Origin: Phymorhynchus buccinoides
Taxonomy: Eukaryota; Mollusca; Gastropoda; Neogastropoda; Raphitomidae
NCBI GenBank assembly: GCA_017654935.2
Contig: CM065695.1
Location: 28,620,907 to 28,684,906, forward strand
Direction: 5' to 3'
DNA length: 64,000 nt
In this document: positions 1 through 10,812 of the stretch, one piece after another
How positions within the stretch are numbered: the first letter of the stretch is position 1
How the letters are laid out: every line of letters begins with the position of its first letter
Translations under genes and position numbers: made by a program
The notes under the pieces: generated by a model
What the model was told of the DNA's origin: nothing
Seen by the model: only the letters and a program-made list of their open reading frames with translations
Database searches by the model: none

Positions 1-279
1 GATAAGGGGTACGCTCACCTCTTTTAAGGGGGTATTTTCACCCCCTGTTAAAGAGTCAACACGAAAACATGGGAGAAACTCCACCCCACTTCCCTCGCCC
101 TCTCAGACGCACATAGACAACACACGTGTTAGCATATGCACATAACACATACACACACACACGCGCGCGCACACACAATTATGTACATTCACACACACGT
201 ACACGTGTACGCGCAGACTGTAAGCTGTAACCAAGCCAGACCAATAAGCTTTCAATGATTACGGATTTCTAGGATCTAG

Positions 280-498
280 GTACTTTATAGTCACGGAGGC
301 GTCTCTGTAAAATCCGGGTTGCTCCCACCTGGAGAGCGCGTCACAGCCAAAGGCACGCCACCCTTCTTTTTTTTTTTTTGCATGCGATTTTTGTGTGACT
401 AATGAGGAAGGAAAGGGGGGGGGGGGGTAAATTTTGACCAAATGAACAACTTTTTCGTTGCTACTGGGATTAACGTGTTCTGAGTGCATGGGCACACC

Positions 499-529
<31 letters not shown>

Positions 530-585
530 TCCACGTAAAGACCGTAAGACCTAGTGCAAAGTGTGTGGAAAAATCCCCTCTACAG
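280..585 (-). mobile_element. tRNA-derived SINE, body only
   Basis: Matches 27890-28180 closely (GGGTTGCTCCCACCTGGAGA, CTCGGTTTATCGTCTCATCC, GACCGTAAGACCTAGTGCAA). The tRNA-like head is missing at the right. Confidence 0.78.
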
Positions 586-809
586 AATCTGTGCGTTTTC
601 AGAAGCCGTTAAAAGACAGAAGGTATTATGATAATAATTTTTTTAATTTTTTGGGATTGATGATAGTAATAAGAAATTGTTCAAGGAGCAGATGCTTTTT
701 GCTATCAATTTACTTCTCTTTTTATAAATCTTGGGTACTGTTGCCATTATTTTAATTTCATGTCATTCAACCATGTGGACATGTGCATTGGCCTTGACCT
801 TTGTGTCAG

Positions 810-915
810 TTACTGAAGTACTTGGACCTGCACAAAACACCGTCGCTGGAGTTTGGCCTGGTGCTCATGTTCTCTTACCTCCCCTACGCCCTGGCTGAGG
901 GCATACACCTCTCAG
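810..915 (+). CDS. SLC9A8: SLC9A8-like exon a (membrane domain)
   Basis: This exon follows a TTTGTGTCAG acceptor and ends at donor GTCAGT at 916. It encodes LLKYLDLHKTPSLEFGLVLM followed by FSYLPYALAEGIHLS, then one base of a split glycine codon. It matches the NHE8 segment around the FGLMLLFSYLPYGLAEG helix, part of the Na+/H+ exchanger transport core. No upstream copy of its acceptor is visible. A palindromic TTAA-flanked element begins 27 bp downstream of the donor. Confidence 0.9.
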
Positions 916-941
916 GTCAGTCCCCACTGGATTATGTTCGG

Positions 942-1563
942 TTAAAGGTGGACCCTGACGGATGAGTTTTTGCAAGAAACACATCGAGATCACCATGAAA
1001 ACACCATTTACAGAGATCGCAACACTCACTCTGCTCTGGTTTCCAAGAAATCAAACCGTCAAATCGGCGATTTATCCTTGGCGGAGGTGCTGGAAGTCAA
1101 ATTCTTTCACTGAAAGAGAAGTCGTGTGCCGTCTCTTTTGTAGTGGCGACCAAATTGTTTGCACATTTTTTTCGCAATATAAGCCTTTTTATTTATCTTT
1201 CTTTAATTGCCGTCTCTTTTGTAAACCAAATTGTTTGCACAATTGCAGTTTTTTTATCTTTCTTTAAAGTTTTATGCAGTTTATCTAAAAGAGTTTCGCT
1301 CACAACAAAGGAAATAGCTTTTTTTTTTTTTTATTGCACTACAAAAAAGAAAAAGCTTCAACCACAATGGGTTTGGCCTCCCACCCACCCCATCCAAAAT
1401 GGCTTCTCTCTCCGGCACCTTCGCCAAGGAGGAATCGCCGTTTTGACGGTTTGATTTCTAGGAAACCAGAGCAAAGCGAGTGTTCTGATCTTTGAAAAGG
1501 CTGTCTTTCTGGTGATCTCGACGTGTTCCTTGCAAAAACTCATCCGTCAGGGTCCACCTTTAA
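942..1563. mobile_element. TTAA-flanked inverted-repeat element (piggyBac-like MITE)
   Basis: Arms of about 150 bp face each other. The left arm starts AGGTGGACCCTGACGGATGA and the right arm is its imperfect reverse complement ending at 1559. TTAA stands on both sides (942-945, 1560-1563), the target duplication of piggyBac-type elements. The loop is A/T-rich with no transposase frame. It lies 27 bp inside the intron after exon 810-915. Confidence 0.75.
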
Positions 1564-1605
1564 GGAGTCATGCCTGTAGTATTATTCAATTCAGTTCGCA
1601 GTGTT

Positions 1606-1875
1606 AATTCCCCCAGTTCTAACAAGCAGAACCGTCAAAATGATAATGGCGGTTGTTTAATGAAAGAAGAAGAATTCCCCCAGTTATAACAACTGAACCG
1701 TCAAAATGATAATGGCGGTTGTTTAATGAAAGAAGAAGAATTCCCCCAGTTATAACAACTGAACCGTCAAAATGATAATGGCGGTTGTTTAATGAAAGAA
1801 GAAGAATTCCCCCAGTTATAACAACTGAACCGTCAAAATGATAATGGCGGTTGTTTAATGAAAGAAGAAGAATTC
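1606..1875 (+). repeat. 66-bp tandem repeat, four copies
   Basis: Units start near 1606, 1673, 1739 and 1805 with AATTCCCCCAGTT and contain AATGATAATGGCGGTTG and a GAAGAAGAA tail. Copies 2-4 are almost identical. A related single fragment (GATGATGGCGGTTG) occurs at 46875-46915. Confidence 0.9.
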
Positions 1876-2689
1876 TATCTTCAAAATCAGGGTGTCAGAA
1901 TCAGTATAGAAAATATCTCCTTAGATTTTGAAGGGGGTAGGGTGTGTGTGCTTAACTGTGGAAACTCATCCGCATATCCCTTCCGTGATCTGCCAAAAAA
2001 ATCCCCCCAGAATCTGGAGGTAAGAAATATGAAGGTGCATACATATACATATTCACGGAAATCTATTTGCATATTTCTTACTTTCAGTATTTTATTGCGG
2101 GTGGGTTTCTGCATATGTGTGCACACACTCTTACCTGGAAATGTTAGGGGGCCTCTCCTGCCAAATTGGAAGGCAATCGGCCCAGAAACACCGGAGATAC
2201 GGGCGCAGAGAGGCCGGTGGATGCGCGTTTCGCGCATTTGCGAAACCGCGCAAATGATACGGCCGCCTCAGTTGCCGTTGCCATCGCCCCGTTAGGGCTC
2301 ACAGCAAATTTGAAGCGATTCGGTCGAAAAACGGCGGAGTTATAAGGCCCGTTTCGTGTTTCAGACACACAGACACACACACAGACACACACACGCACAC
2401 ACACACGGACACTTGGCTTATTACTATATGATGATCATTCTGAGAAAATGGTTTGGAGATATGTCTTTCCTGACTTGTCTAAACCAAACTCCATCAATCC
2501 AGGGCTATAACATCAAACATCAAATGTTATGGCGTCGACACGGGGCAGGCAGTGAAGGGGTTAAACATGTTTTTTGAAAAAAAAATTGTCAGGTTAGATT
2601 TTGCTACAGGTCTGAAACCCGCTGCGTCAGATAGCAGTTACTGAGCATCAGAGACGTGCATTATGAGTGTCTTCTTCTTCTTCGATCGC

Positions 2690-2990
2690 TCAGACAGTTT
2701 CCTGTCAATTATGAGCGCAGCTGCATCATGCTGCCGTTATGCGCCTAAGTAAGAATTAATTAGGCCCAGCATGTCCGACTTCGGCTGGAGGAAATCTTTT
2801 TGAAAGCGTTTATTGAAAAAAGGCGGGTGAGTGGACCGGAAAGGCAGACAGATAGTAGATGACAGCAAGCAAAAGGAAAAGGCAGAGTCAAAGAGAGTGA
2901 CAGTTTAGAGGAAGTTACAAGCACAGAACTTCCAGAAGGTGGGAAACTGTTTATACAAAAGGCCCCCCGGTATCCCCACGGGGGGACATT
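2690..2990 (+). mobile_element. SINE-like repeat, head type 1 plus common body
   Basis: The head (about 2690-2790) contains TCTTCTTCTTCTTCGATCGC and CCCAGCATGTCCGACTTCGG. The body (about 2815-2990) contains GACAGATAGTAGATGACAGC, AACTTCCAGAAGGTGGG and CCCCCCGGTATCCCCACGGG. The body recurs at 12200, 15840, 24470 and 44925, and the head alone recurs inverted at 61868-61990. Confidence 0.75.
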
Positions 2991-3382
2991 ATGTGTGTCA
3001 AGGTTAACGTTGATTCAATTCAGTATCTTTATGAATCGATGAGGAAATTTAAATTATCGAGCCTGCAAAAGAACTCGCAGGCTACATTGAGCAGCACCAA
3101 AAATTTTGAAAAATATTTGTTTCTGTATTTGTTCTTCAGTGTATGTTGATTGTTCTGTTGCTGTTATCTGGATCTGGGTCTGGTTTTGTATGCAAAAGGG
3201 CTAGCATGAAATGTTTTATGTTTATTTTGTTGTCGTTCTGTCTCTATTCATATTTATTCCAACTTGTTGGACGATAGCAATTGTGTGCTTCAGCAATGCG
3301 TCTTTGTCGTTCATTTATTGGTCATCTTTCATATTTTGTTTGACATGTTTTATGCAAGATTGACCTTGCCCTTACGGCTGCC

Positions 3383-3785
3383 ATGATGAAGTGAATGCAG
3401 TTTGACTAAAGGACAATTCCATATTCAATACATGACTGTGACAGGCATCATGATGAAGTGAATGCAGTTTGACTAAAGGACAATTCCATATTCAATACAT
3501 GACTGTGACAGGCATCATGATGAAGTGAATGCAGTTTGACTGAAGGACAATTCCATATTCAATACATGACTGTGACAGGCATCATGATGAAGTGAATGCA
3601 GTTTGACTAAAGGACAATTCCATATTCAATACATGACTGTGACAGGCATCATGATGAAGTGAATGCAGTTTGACTAAAGGACAATTCCATATTCAATACA
3701 TGACTGTGACAGGCATCATGATGAAGTGAATGCAGTTTGACTGAAGGACAATTCCATATTCAACACAGGACTGTGACAGGCATCA
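3383..3785 (+). repeat. 67-bp tandem repeat, six copies
   Basis: Units start at 3383, 3450, 3517, 3584, 3651 and 3718 with an exact 67-bp period and very few differences. Each unit ends GTGACAGGCATCATG, which resembles the intron-exon junction of the exon at 4198 (CGACAGGTATCATGG). The array runs directly into the diverged acceptor copies at 3774-4197, so both may have one origin. Confidence 0.92.
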
Positions 3786-4197
3786 TGGTGTTACTTCTCT
3801 GTGCCACTGTCAGTTTGCATTATGTCATAATGTGGATGTGACACACTGAATGTCATAATGAAAGATATGGCTCCATTCTGTTCTGTGGCATTTGTCATGT
3901 CACACTACATCATAACGTTGACGTAATGATGCATATTAATTATCATAATCCCAGGTATCATGGCCATACTGTTCTGTGACATTGTCATGTCACACTACAA
4001 TATAGTGATGACATAATGACACACATTGAATATATCATGGCCATACTGTTCTGCGGCATCGTCATGTCGCACTACATCGTAATGACACACATTGAATGTC
4101 ATAATCCCATGTGTCATGGTGATACTGTTTTGCGGCATCATGTTGCACTACATCACAATGTTTACACAGTGACTCGTATTGATTGTCATAACGACAG
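3774..4197 (+). repeat. tandem copies of the exon-4198 acceptor and exon head
   Basis: About five diverged copies, beginning near 3779, 3863, 3953, 4032 and 4110, each hold an acceptor-like end followed by sequence matching the first 45 bp of the exon at 4198. The copy at 4032 would translate to IMAILFCGIVMSHY, identical to the exon. The copy at 3955 differs at one residue. Spacer sequence between copies (CATTGAATGTCATAATCCCA) is the upstream intron tail. Only the final copy enters the full exon. Confidence 0.85.
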
Positions 4198-4314
4198 GTA
4201 TCATGGCCATACTGTTCTGCGGCATTGTCATGTCGCACTACACCCATCTCAACCTGTCGCCGGTCACTCAGATCACCGTGCAGCAGACCTTCAGGACCAT
4301 GGCCTTCATTTGTG
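4198..4314 (+). CDS. SLC9A8: SLC9A8-like exon b (membrane domain)
   Basis: The acceptor is ATAACGACAG and the donor is GTGGGT at 4315. The exon completes the split glycine and reads GIMAILFCGIVMSHYTHLNL, then SPVTQITVQQTFRTMAFIC, leaving one base of a Glu codon. This is nearly identical in layout to vertebrate NHE8 (GIMAILF.GIVMSHYTHHNLSPVTQ). The first 45 or so bases of the exon together with its acceptor occur again several times immediately upstream (3774-4197). Only this last copy continues into the full exon. A LINE 3' end begins about 20 bp after the donor. Confidence 0.92.
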
Positions 4315-4334
4315 GTGGGTGGCCCTTCGTGCTC

Positions 4335-4850
4335 TCAGCTTAAACCCCTCCGTTACTTCGCGCACCCTATTTTATTAACTGTAAGGGCACATCATCATGA
4401 ACGTTCCTTCTCTTTTCAGGCCTCCTCTACTTGGAACAAACTCCCTCTTCCTCTCCGTTCTGCCAACTCCCTTTCTTCATTTAAGTCTTCCCTCAAAACC
4501 ACTCTCTTCAAATCGTAGCCTGCTCTGTTCTTTTGGAAAGTAATTTTTGTCCCTTCTCTGCGTATGTGTTTGTGTGCAGTGTGTGGTTTGTGCGGGCGTG
4601 TGTTGTGTTGTGTGGTGTGGTGTGGTGTGGTGTGTGTGTTTTGTTTGTGTGTGCGCGCGCATGTGTGTGTGTATGCGAGGAAATGTTTGACATTCTCATA
4701 TTTTCTTCTGCTGGTTGTTGTTGTTGTTGTTGTTGTTGTTTGTCTTTGTTTTGTGGGGGGGGTTTATTCATTTATTTGTTCATTATTGTAAGCGCTTAGG
4801 GCTTGTTTAAGATTAAGCGCATATAAATGCTCATTATTATTATTATCTCC
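4335..4850 (+). mobile_element. LINE 3' end (CR1/L2-like), plus strand
   Basis: A frame at 4370-4518 ends with HERSFSFQASSTWNKLPLPL then RSANSLSSFKSSLKTTLFKS and a stop, the typical C-terminus of CR1/L2-type reverse transcriptases. After (GT)n and (TTG)n tracts the element ends in AAGCGCTTAGGGCTTG and ATATAAATG, then a (TTA)n tail near 4840, a typical 3' end. Only the 3' end is present. It begins about 20 bp after the donor at 4315. Confidence 0.7.
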
Positions 4851-4892
4851 CTCAGGATCTCCCTCAAGACTTTCGACAAAATTCTGATCTTG

Positions 4893-5124
4893 TTAACCCC
4901 TTGACTGCCATATATATAACGTATCACGTACTGACTTGATAACATCACTGATGATGTCATCAGATGAAGAGGAATAACTGATATGCTGGCTTTTGCTCTA
5001 ACACAGTCAAGAGAGTTATATCCCCAGACCATTTTTGCCAGATTAGCTCTGTCAGTTGTCTTTTTCATGGCATGATTTGCCCAATGATTTTTTCTTTAAT
5101 TTTCTCTGGCGGTCAAGGGGTTAA
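4893..5124. mobile_element. piggyBac-like MITE (TTAA duplication)
   Basis: TTAA at 4893-4896 and 5121-5124 flank CCCCTTGACTGCC and its complement GGCGGTCAAGGGG with slight mismatch. The 224-bp interior contains no frame. The same family lies inverted at 41320-41497 (TGATGTCATCAGATGAAGAG shared). Confidence 0.82.
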
Positions 5125-5217
5125 AACAGTTTCTTACTATTGAAGTTGTCATATTCTAAGACACAGGTGTTTCAGTCTGGAATTTTTTTGTTTACTTTAT
5201 AGTCTGTAAAATGCAGT

Positions 5218-5305
5218 ACAGTGGAACCTTATGAAGACCTTGAAAACTCAGCCCAAAACAGGTTTTAATAGGGAGGGGTCCTAATAGGGAGGGGGACATT
5301 CAGTA
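5218..5305 (+). mobile_element. fragment of TA-flanked pogo-like MITE
   Basis: It begins TACAGTGGAACCTTATGAAG and carries the TAATAGGGAGGGG motif of the family seen whole at 32451-32626. The right half is missing and a long G tract follows at 5320-5350. Confidence 0.5.
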
Positions 5306-5317
5306 GTCCCTATACGT

Positions 5318-5349
<32 letters not shown>

Positions 5350-5564
5350 TCAGTGAAAAATGTTGGTGTCCTGGAGTGCTTTGTATGACATGATGAGCCA
5401 TTGAATTAATTCATTGGTATCGTTTTGAAAGTTGTCCCTCTTCTACCTACTGCAGATGTAGACAACAATTAAGGATCATTAGTATTCTTTGATGTTGCAC
5501 AAGAACTTCTTGAGGCCAATGGATTCATTTCTGGTGCAAGTTTAGTTCACCTTTTTAACAACCA

Positions 5565-6029
5565 CCGTATTTTTTGGACTAAAAGGTGCACCCACCGAAT
5601 TTTACACAAAATTCAGTTTTTGTTCTTATATTTTCTTACACTATTAGCATGGATGCTCCTGCTTTCAGGATGTCCTGAAGTTCAGGATCGCTTTATTGCC
5701 TGGAGCCAGTGTTGCCGGATTATGAGAATTTGGGAAGATGCATTTTGCTGGTTATAGAGGTCATGAAGTTTAACCAGTGCAGAGTGCAAAGCCTGTCAAT
5801 TACATTGGAAACTGTTGTTTCCATTCAGTTTCCAGGGGGCATTGCCCCCCGGAACCCCCAGGAGGGGCGCTGTCCCTGCACACCACCGGGGCCTGGGTGG
5901 CCCCTAGACCCCCTGCCTTGCAAGATTTTTTTAATTTCCCAGGAGCACTCATGTATTAGTAGTCATATTATAAGGTGCAGGGGTCTCACTCATTGAAAAC
6001 AATATTGCCTTATAGTCCCAAAAATATGG
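5565..6029. mobile_element. diverged TA-flanked palindromic MITE with internal insertion
   Basis: Left end CCGTATTTTTTGGACTA and right end TAGTCCCAAAAATATGG match the intact element at 31821-31973. Between them, from about 5648 to 5950, lies unrelated sequence including a C/G-rich block (GGAACCCCCAGGAGGGGCGC), apparently inserted. Confidence 0.65.
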
Positions 6030-6334
6030 TAGCATGGAAAGGTGTGTGCAGCTCTGGTATAATGCCTATTAATTTCATATTCCTGCTAATTTATTTATTA
6101 TGTACATTTCTATAGCGCTTATTCATCAAAGCTCTAATGGGTTTTTTTTATAAGTTATGAAAATGTTATAATTAATTTTATGTCAAAACTAAACTTATTG
6201 ACAAGCTTTTTACATGTTATCGCCTCAGCAGTCAAAACTACCTCTTAAGCTTTTTACATGTTTTTTAGATGTTAGCATGCAGGTAGTCCATCTTCTTTCA
6301 CTGTTTAAAAAAAAAATTGCCATGATATGTTTAC

Positions 6335-6402
6335 GTTGTGTTGGTGTGTGGGTGGTTTGTCACAGAGACCTGTGTGTTTGCTTGCCTGGACCTAGGCATT
6401 TC
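6335..6402 (+). repeat. displaced copy of the exon-7119 acceptor and exon head
   Basis: GTGGTTTGTCACAGAGACC and the following 35 bases match 7092-7150 with a few changes. The copy would read ETCVFACLDLGI before ending in a GATT repeat. It lacks the rest of the exon and any donor, so it is an exon fragment, not a usable exon. Confidence 0.85.
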
Positions 6403-6429
6403 GATTGATTGATTGATTGATTACCCGGC

Positions 6430-6834
6430 CAGAGGCCGAGGTATTGCGATCGGTGTGTGTGTGTGTCTGTGTATCGATTATCTTAAAAACTACTGTTTGG
6501 ATTTTGATTAAAATTGGCAGAGGGGTAGACAGCTTGAAAAGGAAGCTTCCTTTCGTTAATCAACACCGTGCTGACCTTGAAGTTTGACCTTAAAAACCGA
6601 AATTTCCTTCTTTGGGCTATGTAATTTCCCCCCAGCTTTATCTCGTGAACTGGTGAACAGAATCGCTTCAAATTTTGTGTGGTGGTGTACCATGGTGCAA
6701 GGAAGTTTGTATAAAAGTTCAGCTGTATCTCGTGAACTACTGAACAGAATCGCTTCAAATGTTGGGCTATGTATTTTATGCGTTCTGTAAGGGTGGAAAG
6801 TGGTGTGTTTATTGGGGTGGGTGGGTGGGGGGGT

Positions 6835-6871
<37 letters not shown>

Positions 6872-7020
6872 GAGGACATGGTGCAAGGAAGTTAGTATAA
6901 AATTTCAGCTGTATCTTGTGAACTACTGAACAGAATCGCTTCAAATGTTGGGCTATGTATTTTATGCGTTCTGTAAGGGTGGGAAGTGGTGTGTTTATTG
7001 GGGGGGGGGGGGGGGAGAGG
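6430..7020 (+). repeat. direct repeats with long G tracts
   Basis: A block containing AACAGAATCGCTTCAAATG and GGGCTATGTATTTTATGCG occurs two to three times (about 6640, 6730, 6920), with poly-G runs at 6826-6870 and 7002-7014. A related single stretch (CGCTGCACAGAATCACTTCA) is at 57790-57830. No coding content was recognised. Confidence 0.7.
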
Positions 7021-7118
7021 ACATAACTCTGGCCGGGTTTGCATTGTCACAATGCGTTGCTGCCGCTCGGTGATGCCCTTGTTGATTATTGTGTTGGTGT
7101 GTGGATGGTTTGTCACAG

Positions 7119-7201
7119 AGACCTGTGTGTTTGCCTACCTGGGTCTGGGCATTTTCAGCTTCAGCGTCAACGTCAAGCCAGCCTTCTGCATCTGGAGCAT
7201 T
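7119..7201 (+). CDS. SLC9A8: SLC9A8-like exon c (membrane domain)
   Basis: Acceptor TTTGTCACAG, donor GTGAGT at 7202. The translation, with the split Glu completed, is ETCVFAYLGLGIFSFSVNVK then PAFCIWSI. It aligns with NHE8 ETCVFAFLGLSIFSF, a membrane helix of the exchanger. The acceptor and first 40 or so exon bases are present as a degenerate copy about 765 bp upstream (6335-6402), which breaks off into a GATT repeat and has no exon body. Confidence 0.92.
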
Positions 7202-8025
7202 GTGAGTGTGGCGCAGCATCCTTACCGTGGTGTAATGGGGTCTTTGGTGCTAGCTGAGTCACTGCTTTCAGTAAACGTAGGCATGCATTAATGCGTGTGC
7301 TCACTCACAGAAATGATGCACATGTACATCTTTTGTGTGTGAGAAATATGAAATGAAGAAGAGAGTGGAAAAAAGGTTGCAAACACATAAACTTGTAGTG
7401 AATGTAGGAGTGCTTAAGCCCGCGACAGGACTATAAAAGACTATAAAAGAGGGGAGGCGCTGAGTACGTGCCACATTTGAATCACAGCTGGCGAGAGAGA
7501 CGGTTCACCATTCTTTGCGAGCCACCGCGAGGCAGAGCTTTTCTGACGAGCAAGACCCGATCCCTGGGATCGGTTGTTTTCCCTTTAAGGGAAGAATTCA
7601 AAATGAGTGACCCTTTACCAAGTCAAGGGAAATGAGTCTAGTTTTTTCTAAGAACATCCTGTCACATGATTCTAATGCTGTTGCAGTGTATCATTAAAAA
7701 AAAAAGTGAATTTCTGGATTGACTGCAATAAATACTTCCGAGGATTGAAACATGTTTCTTTGAATGAAAGATTGAAGCAAAATGAAAGAACAAGGTTTAA
7801 ATAAAAAGAAAGATTTTGAAAAAAAAGGGGTTCGGAGGGATAGAGAACAGTGGCATGCTAGAACAGGATTATTCCAGATACAGAGATACATCCTATCCTT
7901 GCTTTTGAAATAACCTTTGATCTACGGAGAATCTGAACCACGGATTAAGCAGGGTTAATTTTGCATGTTTACTTTTAAGCGTATGGTTGATCTAAGTATT
8001 GGTGTGTGTGCGTCCTTCTGTGCAG

Positions 8026-8137
8026 ATTCTGCTCCTGTTGGGACGTGCGATGAACATCTTCCCCTTGTCCTTCCTGCTGAACTTCTTCCGGGAGCACAAG
8101 ATCACCCGCAAGAACCAGTTCATCATGTGGTTCAGTG
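8026..8137 (+). CDS. SLC9A8: SLC9A8-like exon d (membrane domain)
   Basis: Acceptor CTTCTGTGCAG, donor GTAAGA at 8138. It encodes ILLLLGRAMNIFPLSFLLNF then FREHKITRKNQFIMWFS plus one base of Gly. The GRA.NIFPLS motif and the cytosolic loop FRDHKIT followed by MWFSG are hallmarks of NHE8. It joins in frame with the exon at 10990 to rebuild the conserved FSGLRGA motif. No duplicated acceptor was seen upstream. Confidence 0.92.
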
Positions 8138-8881
8138 GTAAGACTTTGTCTCTGTCTGTCACCCTGCTTTCCTCCTTTTTTCATCTCCTTTCGTTCCTCT
8201 CCATTTCTTAACTCTTGTACTACCAATGGTGGGTACACCCGCCGACGTCATCGGCTGTGCACTGACGCCATGGGCGAGTACGCCCGCCGAGTGCTTGGGG
8301 AAACACCGGTGTCCTCCTTTACACTATTTTTAGTCAATAAACATCACGTATTTCCTTTCATGCGCACTGTGTACCGGATAGACCAGTCTTGCAAATGGCT
8401 GCCTGTTTGCTTTCAACTGTGAAGTTTGGTGCTGCAAATCGGCGTTTTTTCCGATGGAGACTGACGACGATTTTTGGAAAGAGTTACTACAAAATGGCGA
8501 CAGCGACGACGAAGCTTTTGAAGGCTTTACAGCCTAAGAAATCAGTAAAACTGAACTTTTACGTATTCAAAAAGAGTTTGAAGTGGCAAATTTGTTACAT
8601 GATTTAGAAGTGTTTGAAGAGGAGAGTGCGGCAATTTTTTTGTGATTATTGTTTCAAAGTAAGTGGCGTTTTGGGTGAAAATCTAAAAATTACTTGGTTA
8701 GTAACAGTAATTAGTAAGCCAAAAACATTGGCAGTAGAAGAGTTAACTCTCCTCTCTCAGGTTTTATACTTTATCTTTTCTTTGTATGGGCTAATGTGTG
8801 TGGAATGTTTTTTTATGCAAACATGTTGCAAAGGTTGAAAACATACAGTTTGTGAAGTGCTTAAAACTTGTTTATGGATGA

Positions 8882-9032
8882 AGGGCCGGCCACACGCCCA
8901 CTGAAATCGCACGACTGTGCGATATGATTCGATAACGTGGTCTCGATGCGCCAATCACATTTGTTCTTGGAGACCACGTGATTGAATCGTATCGTACAGT
9001 CGTGCAATTTTAGTAGACGTGTGGCTGGCCCT
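8882..9032. mobile_element. palindromic MITE, AGGGCC termini
   Basis: Arms of about 65 bp run AGGGCCGGCCACACGCCC and its complement ending GTGTGGCTGGCCCT, with GAGACCACGT near the centre. Flanking triplets are TGA and TAA, close to the 3-bp TWA duplications of PIF/Harbinger-like elements. No frame inside. Confidence 0.7.
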
Positions 9033-9414
9033 TAACTGTGTGTGTTGAATCATGCCTTGTTCTTTAGTGATTGTACCCGAGTCTTTTTATATGGGTGGAG
9101 TTTTTGTACGGTAATGTGAGGGAAATGTTTTTCCTGTTGTTGTTGTCGTTGTTGTTGAATGTTGTTACGAGTGATGTCTTTGTCCTATCTTTATACATGT
9201 ACCTCCCTTAGCTTAAGAAAAACCAACAACAAACAAATCAACTTCAAATGCTATTTTGTGGTGTTTTTTTAATCGGAGTGATGTTTTAGTGCCATAAATT
9301 GAATAAAAGAATGCTTGCCGTATTAAACTCTCTTTGATGAACAGAGCAAGATGTATTGAAGAGCATTTAATGGATAGGCAGCACACAACAAATGCCTATT
9401 TAAAATAATGAACC

Positions 9415-9515
9415 ATATTTTACAGATTATAAGGCTCACCCTTTTTGTAAGATGCACTCTGATTATGATTTTCTTATTACAGTTTCTTATCATATTGTTA
9501 GTCATATTATTAGGC
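9415..9515 (+). mobile_element. fragment of the CCGTATTTTT MITE family
   Basis: ACCATATTTTACAGATTATA followed by a diverged interior (TTCTTATTACAGTTTCTTAT, GTCATATTATTAGGCAC) matches the left half of 31821-31973. The right terminus is absent. Confidence 0.5.
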
Positions 9516-9644
9516 ACGTCCCCTGAAGACGGAATATGGCTGCCCATGTTGCTTTAAAAAGCAACACACCAGTACTTCACTCAATATCACATACTGACCA
9601 TATCTATCTATCTCTTTCCTCTCGTGTCCTCTATTTCTTCTGCT

Positions 9645-9756
9645 CTGTCTTTCTAACCCATGCCTTTCTCTCTCTTCCTATCTTCCTTTTTCTTGCTATT
9701 TAGTTTTGCACTAGTGCTGTGCAGCTCACTGCGCTTTAGCACTGAGGGCGTCGCAT

Positions 9757-9789
<33 letters not shown>

Positions 9790-10600
9790 TACCCCCCCCC
9801 CCCCCCCCCCCCCCCCCCTACCTCTCTCTGTCTCTCCTCTCATGTCCTCTATTTCTTCTGCTCTGTCTTTGACATTTTACATTCTACCATTTGATTTGAA
9901 ATGTCTACTAAACAAAGGTACCCTTATGTACAAGATCATAAATAAGTTAGTACCAAAATATCTTATTACTAAATTTTAAAGTCCATGCAATTTGAAACAA
10001 AACCAAATTAATAATGCCCCGCCCCAGAACAGATCTATATAAAGCATCCCTTACATACTCAGGTGATAAACTGTGGAACGACATCCCTGATAATTTCAAA
10101 AATAAAACTAGCGTATCTTCCTTTCGCAAATCTTATCACAAGTACATAATGGACAATCTTGTCCATCAGTTATGTTAATGAGTTTTACTACAAATATCAA
10201 CTTATGCCAAGATTCTTGTAAATCTTTTATGATGTCTCTGTATATCTGTTTAATGTCCCAATTTGATTCTCTGTCAATTATTTCATGTGCCAATTTCTGT
10301 TTAATTTTCTTGACTTGATTGTTTTTATGTCAAATTTTCATTGCCTGATGCATGGTGTGAGTGTGTGAGTGAGAGGGCCAGGTGCAAAGAAGCTATTGTA
10401 GCTTATCCTTTTTACCCTCAATAAAACATTCGTATTTCGTATTTCTTTCTAACCCATGTCTTTCTTTCAGTTCCTATCTTCTTTTTCTTTGCTATTTAGT
10501 TTTGCACTAGTGCTGTGCGGCTCACTGCGCTTTAGCACTGAGGGCGTCGCATTGCCCCCTCCCCCCCCCCTCTCTCTGTCTCTCCTCTCATGTCTTCTAT
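9645..10600 (+). repeat. duplicated 190-bp block split by a LINE 3' fragment
   Basis: The block with GCTATTTAGTTTTGCACTAG and ACTGAGGGCGTCGCATTGCC is present at about 9645-9870 and again at about 10445-10600, each followed by a C tract and TCTCTCTGTCTCTCCTCTCA. The second copy is interrupted after CTCTGTCTTT by LINE sequence (9872-10440) and then resumes, so the duplication came before the insertion. Confidence 0.8.
9872..10440 (+). mobile_element. LINE 3' end (CR1/Jockey-like), plus strand
   Basis: Frames read LLNKGTLMYKIINKLVPKYL and, after a shift, LYKASLTYSGDKLWNDIPDN then FKNKTSVSSFRKSYHKYIM. This is the usual C-terminal end of CR1/Jockey-type reverse transcriptases. It ends CAATAAAACATTCGTATTTC. 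It is 5'-truncated and broken by at least one frameshift. Confidence 0.7.
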
Positions 10601-10812
10601 TTACCTTGTTCTATATGGGCCTATGGCCTGATCATTAAACATTTCAGTGCTCAGTTCAATTTATGCCTTATTTTCCTTATTGTCTTCTTTTTTAATGCTA
10701 TTTTTGTGTTGGCTCAATCCTTCTGTCCCCTACTGATACGGGCACAGGCAATTAAATCATTGTCAATTTTTGTCCTTTGTTAGTCAATAAAATAAGATAA
10801 ATAATGTAGTTA

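Noticed and set aside
4016..4378. 120-residue open frame starting MTHIEYIMAILFCG
   Set aside because: It runs through duplicated exon heads and leaves the SLC9A8 frame. It is an artefact of the acceptor array, not a gene.
6483..6944. 153-residue minus-strand frame with a poly-proline tract
   Set aside because: The proline run is a poly-G tract on the plus strand and the rest is a direct repeat.
7440..7620. Possible small exon or RNA around GAGAGAGACGGTTCACC and GATCCCTGGGATCGG
   Set aside because: No consistent splice sites, no recognised peptide and only a short hairpin.
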